Origin: Clostridiales bacterium
GTDB taxonomy: Bacteria; Bacillota; Clostridia; Christensenellales; Aristaeellaceae
Length of the DNA: 5,884 nt
Assembly: GCA_012513735.1 (NCBI GenBank)
Contig: JAAZBR010000321.1
Coordinates: 1-5,884 of the forward strand
Direction: 5' to 3'
Shown here: in pieces, positions 1 to 3,501 of the stretch
Numbering within the stretch: position 1 is the stretch's first letter
How the letters are laid out: each line of letters starts with the position of its first letter
Notes under the pieces: model-generated
Told to the model about the DNA's origin: nothing
Seen by the model: only the letters and a program-made list of their open reading frames with translations
The model's database searches: none
Program-made: the position numbers and the translations under genes

Positions 1-394
1 AGTCGGCATGCTGCTGCACAAACGCATCCATCGCTGGCTGAAGCTGGGCGGCTGATTGTCGATACGCTTCCTGTAGGCGCCGTGTTTTCCACGCGATCAC
101 CTGAGGATAGTCCACCCGCTCGGCCGCACCGAAATCCGGCGGGGTTTGCGGTTGCAGCAGACCCTCGCTTTGCAGCGTGCGCAGGTCGATCAGCAGAGGA
201 TTGCCTGCGAAGCTGCTGAAGCTTTGATAGGGGGATTCGCCATATCCCGTGGGGGAGATGGGCAGCACCTGCCAGATTGCTATCCCAGAGGCCTGGAGGA
301 AGTCCACAAACATCCGGGCTTCCTGACCCAGTGTGCCAATGCCTTCCGGTCCCGGAAGGGAAGTAATATGCAGTAGAATGCCGCTTTGACGCAT
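1..394 (-). CDS. malQ: 4-alpha-glucanotransferase (amylomaltase, GH77), N-terminal part
   Basis: MalQ is a cytoplasmic enzyme that transfers alpha-1,4-glucan segments between maltodextrins, releasing glucose and lengthening acceptors in maltose and glycogen use. Only the first 131 codons are present; the gene runs off the left edge, so the catalytic residues are not visible. The N-terminus is diagnostic of the family: SGILLHITSLPGPEGIGTLG at residues 4-23, then WQVLPISPTGYGESPYQSFS at about 42-61, then FAGNPLLIDL. The start ATG (392-394) is preceded by AAAGGA (404-409) at a 9-nt spacing. No other carbohydrate gene is in view, and malQ has its own promoter, separate from the two-component operon upstream. 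A cre-like operator in the leader suggests catabolite or MalR-type repression. A TACAAT hexamer (418-423) could be a second -10 but has no good -35. The family call is firm; the exact symbol is by homology. Confidence 0.95.
   Translation of the reverse strand, partial: MRQSGILLHITSLPGPEGIGTLGQEARMFVDFLQASGIAIWQVLPISPTGYGESPYQSFSSFAGNPLLIDLRTLQSEGLLQPQTPPDFGAAERVDYPQVIAWKTRRLQEAYRQSAAQLQPAMDAFVQQHAD
342..359 (-). repeat. Perfect inverted repeat inside the 5' coding region of malQ
   Basis: The two 8-bp arms (342-349 and 352-359) are perfectly complementary with 2 bp between them. In the malQ message this gives a compact GC-rich hairpin, with a real loop of about 4-6 nt, beginning 35 nt after the first base of the start codon. 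It coincides with the codons for the conserved LPGPEG segment. There is no U-run after it, so it is not a terminator. It may simply reflect codon choice. Confidence 0.5.
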
Positions 395-403
395 GCGTTG
401 ATA

Positions 404-409
404 TCCTTT
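404..409 (-). promoter_or_regulatory. Ribosome binding site of malQ
   Basis: AAAGGA on the minus strand lies 9 nt before the malQ ATG. It supports the start at 394 and agrees with the family N-terminus. Confidence 0.75.
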
Positions 410-558
410 CAAGGGTTATTGTAAAATGGCACCACTGTAGCCGGACAGGGTTAGCAGCGTGTCCTGCAGCTGCGGAAGCCCGCTGGTTATTGCAGCGTCC
501 GCTGCATCAGGTACGTTGTGCTGTACAAAACCCTTGCTTCAGCATACAGTTGCGGCAT

Positions 559-580
559 TTTTCACGCCATGGCATGAAAA
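559..580. repeat. Imperfect 22-bp palindrome overlapping the cre-like site
   Basis: TTTTCA (559-564) and TGAAAA (575-580) flank a GCCATGGC core; only one symmetrical base pair in the 22 bp breaks the symmetry. The right arm TGAAAA is also the left arm of the 575-588 palindrome, so the three half-sites are TTTTCA, TGAAAA and TTTTCA in a row. It may be a second operator, or an alternative RNA fold in the malQ leader. Confidence 0.5.
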
Positions 581-588
581 CGTTTTCA
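575..588. promoter_or_regulatory. cre-like operator (CcpA / LacI-family site) for malQ
   Basis: TGAAAACGTTTTCA is a perfect 14-bp palindrome and matches the catabolite responsive element consensus TGWAANCGNTNWCA at every position. The central CG is typical of LacI-family operators, so a local MalR-type repressor is an equally good reader. The site begins about 15 nt after the predicted transcription start of malQ, a position where bound protein would block the polymerase. The sequence match is observed; which protein binds it is inference. Confidence 0.75.
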
Positions 589-608
589 GGATAATGTACA
601 ATAACAAC

Positions 609-638
609 ACTATACCCAGTCACCAAAACACTTGTCAA
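609..638 (-). promoter_or_regulatory. Sigma-70/SigA promoter of malQ
   Basis: The -35 hexamer TTGACA (633-638) is perfect and the -10 hexamer TATAGT (609-614) differs from TATAAT at one base, with an 18-bp spacer. Transcription would start near 602. The promoter sits just after the kinase terminator candidate and before the cre-like site, which fits an independently controlled malQ. Confidence 0.8.
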
Positions 639-642
639 ACAT

Positions 643-669
643 TAATTAAGAAATGGCACCGAAGCGCCA
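643..669 (-). terminator. Probable intrinsic terminator after the sensor kinase gene
   Basis: On the minus strand a 6-bp stem (654-659 with 664-669, including one G-U pair) closes a UUCG loop with the extra-stable C(UUCG)G arrangement. It is followed by the U-rich ATTTCTTAATT. It lies 22 nt after the kinase stop and just before the malQ promoter, the expected place for an operon end. The stem is short and the U-tract is broken, so termination may be incomplete. Confidence 0.55.
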
Positions 670-691
670 GAATAATGAATAATGATTGGAC

Positions 692-2035
692 TCAGGGCAC
701 AGGCACGGCCTGTTCATCCGCGTCAAGCGTTGCCTGCTTGATAGGTTGTAAATGGTTATCCTGGCCGGTAACAGGCAGACAGACCACCATCCTTGTACCC
801 AGCCCTTCATGGCTGATGACTTGGAAGTAGCCCTTGTGCTGGTCCACGATCCATTTGGCAATGGAAAGGCCCAGCCCGGTGCCGCCCGTCTGGCGTGTGA
901 GCGCCCGGTCCGCCCGGTAGAACCGCTCGAAAATGTGAGGGATATCGGCTGAGGGAATGCCCGCGCCGCCATCCTGCACTGAGAAGCAGGGGACGCCACG
1001 CTCATCCACAAAACTGCGCAGGGTGATTAGCTCCCCCTCCGGAGAATATTTGATGGCGTTGTCGCACAGCACCCGCGCCGCCTGCTTGAGAAGCGCCGCG
1101 TCGCCCAATGAGGGCACCGGTACGTCCGCACGAAGCTGCCAGCGATGGTCCTTTTCAATCATAGCGTATTCGTCATATACCTCCCGCATCAGGGCGGACA
1201 GGTCAAGGGGCTGCAGGGTGGGTTGGTTGCGGCCGGCCTCGCCCCGGGCCAGGAACAATAGCTGCTCCACCAGGCGCTGCATGTTGTCCGCTTCCCCCCG
1301 GATGGCGGCAATGCTCTCCCCAAGAATCTTCTCATCATCCTTGCCCCAGCGGGCCAGCATATCCGCATAGCCGCGGATCACCGAGATGGGCGTGCGCAGT
1401 TCATGGGAGGCATCGGACACAAACCGTATTTGCTGCCGATAACTCTCATGCATGCGGGTGAGCAGGTTGTTGACCGCATTTTCAAGGCCCTGCAGGTCGC
1501 TGTCCCCGGTGGACAGCCGGGCATCTGGCGCCAGGGGACTGATGGCCGCAATGGCATCCTCCAGGTCGTGGTACTTTTGCTCATCAAACCGCAGGCTGCT
1601 GAGCTGTTCGGCCGCCTCACTCATCTGGTGCAATGGGGTCAGCAGCCGCATGGTTCTTTTGCGTCCGCTGCGCCAGTGAAAAAACAGCACCACCAACTCA
1701 AAGCCTACCGTGATATTGGCCAGCCGTTCGCAGAGCAGAAGAAAATCGCCGGCGGCCACCCTGTGCACAACCTCATCGGCGCCTGAAAACACATAAACCA
1801 CCGTTTGCAGAGTCTGCCGGTGGTTCTGCCCATCCACCCACTCCAGGCTGCGGCGAAGCTTATAGGTCCATTGCTCGCCATATACCTGGTGTTCCGCCGA
1901 CCAGGCCCAACCCAGGAGGGCCGCCAGCAGAATGAACACATTGACAATCAGCAGCGCAAAAAACAGGCTGCTCACCTGGGCGCGGTTGATGCGCCGGGCA
2001 ATGGAGGTCATGCGCCTGTTTTCTTTAGGTTTCAT
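692..2035 (-). CDS. Two-component sensor histidine kinase (HisKA/HATPase_c, HAMP-containing)
   Basis: This is a membrane sensor that autophosphorylates on histidine and passes the phosphate to the adjacent regulator. Of 447 residues, a first membrane segment lies at about 23-45, a short outside loop at about 46-103, and a second membrane segment at about 104-121. A HAMP-like linker (about 122-200) appears stretched by an insertion. The HisKA H-box is SHELRTP with the phospho-acceptor His211. The ATPase shows the N-box with Asn326 (DNAIKYS), G1 DGGAGI at 355-360, F-box FERFYR at 369-374 and G2 GGTGLGLS at 384-391, so all catalytic motifs are intact. The outside loop is small, with no recognisable sensor domain, so the signal is unknown. 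The ATG at 2035 has GAGGG 9 nt upstream and overlaps the regulator gene by 11 bp, suggesting translational coupling; Met9 is a less likely start. It resembles the ArlS-type class, but no symbol is safe. Confidence 0.95.
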   Translation of the reverse strand: MKPKENRRMTSIARRINRAQVSSLFFALLIVNVFILLAALLGWAWSAEHQVYGEQWTYKLRRSLEWVDGQNHRQTLQTVVYVFSGADEVVHRVAAGDFLLLCERLANITVGFELVVLFFHWRSGRKRTMRLLTPLHQMSEAAEQLSSLRFDEQKYHDLEDAIAAISPLAPDARLSTGDSDLQGLENAVNNLLTRMHESYRQQIRFVSDASHELRTPISVIRGYADMLARWGKDDEKILGESIAAIRGEADNMQRLVEQLLFLARGEAGRNQPTLQPLDLSALMREVYDEYAMIEKDHRWQLRADVPVPSLGDAALLKQAARVLCDNAIKYSPEGELITLRSFVDERGVPCFSVQDGGAGIPSADIPHIFERFYRADRALTRQTGGTGLGLSIAKWIVDQHKGYFQVISHEGLGTRMVVCLPVTGQDNHLQPIKQATLDADEQAVPVP

Positions 2036-2708
2036 GCGTATTTTCCCTCAGGGTATAGCCTACTCCGCGCACTGTATGCAGCAGCTTGATACCAAAAACC
2101 TCGTCAATTTTGCTGCGCAGGTAACGGATGTACACATCTACCACATTGGTCTCGCCCATATAGTCGTAGCCCCATACCTGCTCCATGAGGGCATCCCGCG
2201 TGAGCACAATGCCGGGGTTCTCCATCAGCATCTGCAGAAGAGAGAATTCGCGCCCTGTCAACTCTACATTCTCGCCCATGCAGCTCACCGTGTGGCGGGC
2301 AATGTCCATTTGCAGGGGGCCGACCGTCAGCACGGGCAACGCGGCTGCCTGGCGCTTGCGTAGAGCGGTGCGAATGCGTGCCAGCAGCTCCTCAATGGAG
2401 AAAGGCTTTGTAATATAGTCATCGGCCCCCATATCCAGGCCGGTCACCTTGTCCATCACAGCATCCCGGGCGGTGAGCAGGATCACTGGCGCATCGGAGG
2501 TTTTGCGCAGGCGGCGCAGCACCTCCAGACCATTGATGCCCGGCAGCATGATGTCCAGCAACATCAGGTCCCATCCTCCCTTTTCGGCCAGTTCCAGGCC
2601 CGTGCGGCCATCCTCCGCCTTGATGACTTCATAGCCTTCGTGGGTCAGCTCCAGCTCCACAAAGCGGGCAATCTTCTGTTCATCTTCTATCAGCAGGATT
2701 CTGTGCAT
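2025..2708 (-). CDS. OmpR/PhoB-type response regulator
   Basis: This is a cytoplasmic DNA-binding partner of the adjacent kinase. The 227 residues are the normal length for the family. The receiver domain (about 2-115) has the acidic pair Glu8/Asp9, phospho-acceptor Asp52 in LLDIMLPG, Thr79 in LLTA and Lys101 in TKPF. The winged-helix output domain (about 125-222) ends with the typical TNVVDVYIRYLRSKID recognition region and VRGVGY wing. I start at the ATG at 2708, where the protein opens with the usual HRILLIEDE. An upstream in-frame TTG (2732) would add eight residues but has no ribosome binding site. The chosen start has only a weak GAGAG-like site, about 6 nt away. The gene lies 80 bp after the DUF4342-like gene and overlaps the kinase gene. 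Its target promoters are unknown. Confidence 0.96.
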   Translation of the reverse strand: MHRILLIEDEQKIARFVELELTHEGYEVIKAEDGRTGLELAEKGGWDLMLLDIMLPGINGLEVLRRLRKTSDAPVILLTARDAVMDKVTGLDMGADDYITKPFSIEELLARIRTALRKRQAAALPVLTVGPLQMDIARHTVSCMGENVELTGREFSLLQMLMENPGIVLTRDALMEQVWGYDYMGETNVVDVYIRYLRSKIDEVFGIKLLHTVRGVGYTLRENTHET

Positions 2709-2734
2709 GTCACACTCTCTTTCACGGAGCAAGG

Positions 2735-2757
2735 GCGCGAATTGGCTTTCTTCGCGC
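2735..2757 (-). repeat. Hairpin between the DUF4342-like gene and the response regulator
   Basis: Perfect 7-bp arms (2735-2741 and 2751-2757, GCGCGAA/TTCGCGC) flank a 9-nt loop. It sits in the 80-bp gap before the regulator and is not followed by a U-run. It may be an mRNA processing or stability element, a leaky terminator that lowers regulator output, or a protein site. It ends about 26 nt before the regulator ATG. Confidence 0.55.
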
Positions 2758-2788
2758 TCGGTTGCCCCCAGGCTGGTTGGTTAGTTGG

Positions 2789-3316
2789 TCAGACGTCGCC
2801 GTGGCTGTCGTTCTGGCTGCTTCCGGCGCCCGTTTTGATGTTCTCCGCCATGTCCGAGGCCTTGTCCATCACCTTGTTAACACCCTCCACCGCGCTGGAG
2901 CCCGAGAAGCGGTAGCTGACGCCAAAGAACAGGCTGATCACCATGGTGGGAATCGTCCACCAAAACATGAACAGCAGCATCAGGACAAATGCAATCAGCG
3001 GCAGGGAGGATATCTTTTTGCCCTTTCGGTAGAGATCAAGGCTGATCTTGTTCATGCGGTTGATCAGAGAAGCCAGCATCTCAAACAGCCGCGCGATCAC
3101 ACCTTTTGTGGAACTATCGACCTTTGGGGATTGGGGTTTGGTTTCCCGCTTGGTGGTGTAGCTGGCGCTTTCCTCCCTGGCCAGCTTGCCCTCCCGCTCC
3201 AGGATCACCAGCGCATCCAGCAGATCCCAGTCGCTGACTTCCAGTGCAGCCTTTGCATCTTCATAAGAAACGTTCGCCTTTGCGCGAAGCTTTTCCACAA
3301 TTTCCATGTGATCCAT
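2789..3316 (-). CDS. DUF4342-like membrane protein with UBA-like N-terminal domain
   Basis: The function is unknown. The 175-residue product begins with a helical UBA/EF-Ts-like region (about 4-45), in which VSYEDAKAALEVSDWDLLDA is the typical three-helix pattern. A basic/polar linker follows (about 46-70), then an amphipathic stretch, then one long hydrophobic segment (about 104-136) that could be a single helix or a tight hairpin. The polar tail (about 137-175) includes SAVEGVNKVMDKASDMAENI. There is no signal peptide, so the N-terminal domain is probably cytoplasmic. Start: ATG at 3316, with AAGGAGG 7 nt upstream; an upstream in-frame GTG (3352) lacks a site. It precedes the regulator and kinase by 80 bp in the same direction, so it is probably co-transcribed with them and may modulate the kinase at the membrane. 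That role is inference. The DUF4342 assignment is from pattern recognition, without a profile search. Confidence 0.85.
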   Translation of the reverse strand: MDHMEIVEKLRAKANVSYEDAKAALEVSDWDLLDALVILEREGKLAREESASYTTKRETKPQSPKVDSSTKGVIARLFEMLASLINRMNKISLDLYRKGKKISSLPLIAFVLMLLFMFWWTIPTMVISLFFGVSYRFSGSSAVEGVNKVMDKASDMAENIKTGAGSSQNDSHGDV

Positions 3317-3323
3317 TTTATTG

Positions 3324-3330
3324 CCTCCTT
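3324..3330 (-). promoter_or_regulatory. Ribosome binding site deciding the DUF4342-like start
   Basis: AAGGAGG on the minus strand lies 7 nt from the ATG at 3316. It lies between that ATG and the longer alternative GTG start at 3352, so the shorter form is clearly preferred. Confidence 0.85.
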
Positions 3331-3354
3331 CAGTGTTTCCCTTGGTACACACCC

Positions 3355-3383
3355 ATCATAAGCCCTTTGGATTAGGCCCAAAG
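3355..3383 (-). promoter_or_regulatory. Possible promoter/operator of the DUF4342-regulator-kinase operon
   Basis: A TATGAT hexamer (3355-3360, five of six matches to TATAAT) lies 39 nt before the start codon. The -35 position (3378-3383) is CTTTGG, a poor match. That -35 is one arm of a perfect inverted repeat, CTTTGG-7 nt-CCAAAG (3365-3383), filling the space between -35 and -10. A weak -35 with an overlapping palindrome would suit a regulated promoter, but this is a guess from position. Confidence 0.35.
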
Positions 3384-3444
3384 AAAGCACTCATTAGGAA
3401 ATGATTAAAAGCGCAGGAGTCTTTCGCAAGGACAAACACAACAC

Positions 3445-3473
3445 GGGGATGGCCATGTTGCATGACCATCCCC
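3445..3473 (-). terminator. Terminator hairpin after the secreted repeat protein gene
   Basis: Two 13-nt arms (3445-3457 and 3461-3473) pair with a single mismatch around a 3-nt loop, giving a strong stem with a GGGGATGG/CCATCCCC base. It lies 28 nt after the stop codon. The downstream minus-strand sequence is T-rich (GTGTTGTGTTTGT) but has no clean T-run, so it may be a weaker terminator or a 3'-end stabiliser. It separates the wall-protein gene from the operon below. Confidence 0.7.
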
Positions 3474-3501
3474 ATAGGTTTCATTCGTTTAAGGGAACCA
3501 C

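Larger units (their letters stand above)
395..601 (-). other. Long untranslated leader of malQ
   Basis: If transcription starts from the promoter at 609-638, malQ has a leader of about 208 nt. It holds the cre-like operator and its overlapping palindrome near the 5' end, and several GC-rich self-complementary patches such as GCAGC...GCTGC. I recognise no riboswitch or T-box consensus. No small ORF has a convincing ribosome binding site. The 10-mer GGTGCCATTT, which also follows the kinase terminator stem, recurs just upstream of the malQ ribosome binding site (424-433). The leader boundary is inferred from the promoter call. Confidence 0.45.

Noticed and set aside
507..575. A 22-codon minus-strand ORF in the malQ leader (MPWREKCRNCMLKQGFCTAQRT), with three cysteines.
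   Set aside because: There is no ribosome binding site before its ATG, the start lies inside the operator palindrome, and a 22-codon ORF is expected by chance.
424..660. The 10-mer AAATGGCACC occurs at 424-433 and 651-660 and could mark a duplication or attachment site.
   Set aside because: It is only 10 bp with no shared flanks and no integrase or cargo between the copies. Kept only as a note on the leader.
459..830. Plus-strand ORF of 123 codons across the malQ upstream region and the end of the kinase gene.
   Set aside because: It covers a strong minus-strand promoter, operator and terminator and overlaps a certain kinase gene antisense. The composition is not protein-like and there is no ribosome binding site.
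2025..2732. Longer form of the response regulator starting at TTG 2732.
   Set aside because: There is no ribosome binding site, and the extra residues LREREC do not belong to the receiver fold, which begins normally at ATG 2708.
2789..3352. Longer form of the DUF4342-like protein starting at GTG 3352.
   Set aside because: The AAGGAGG at 3324-3330 is placed exactly for the ATG at 3316, and the extra N-terminal residues would include the ribosome binding site itself.
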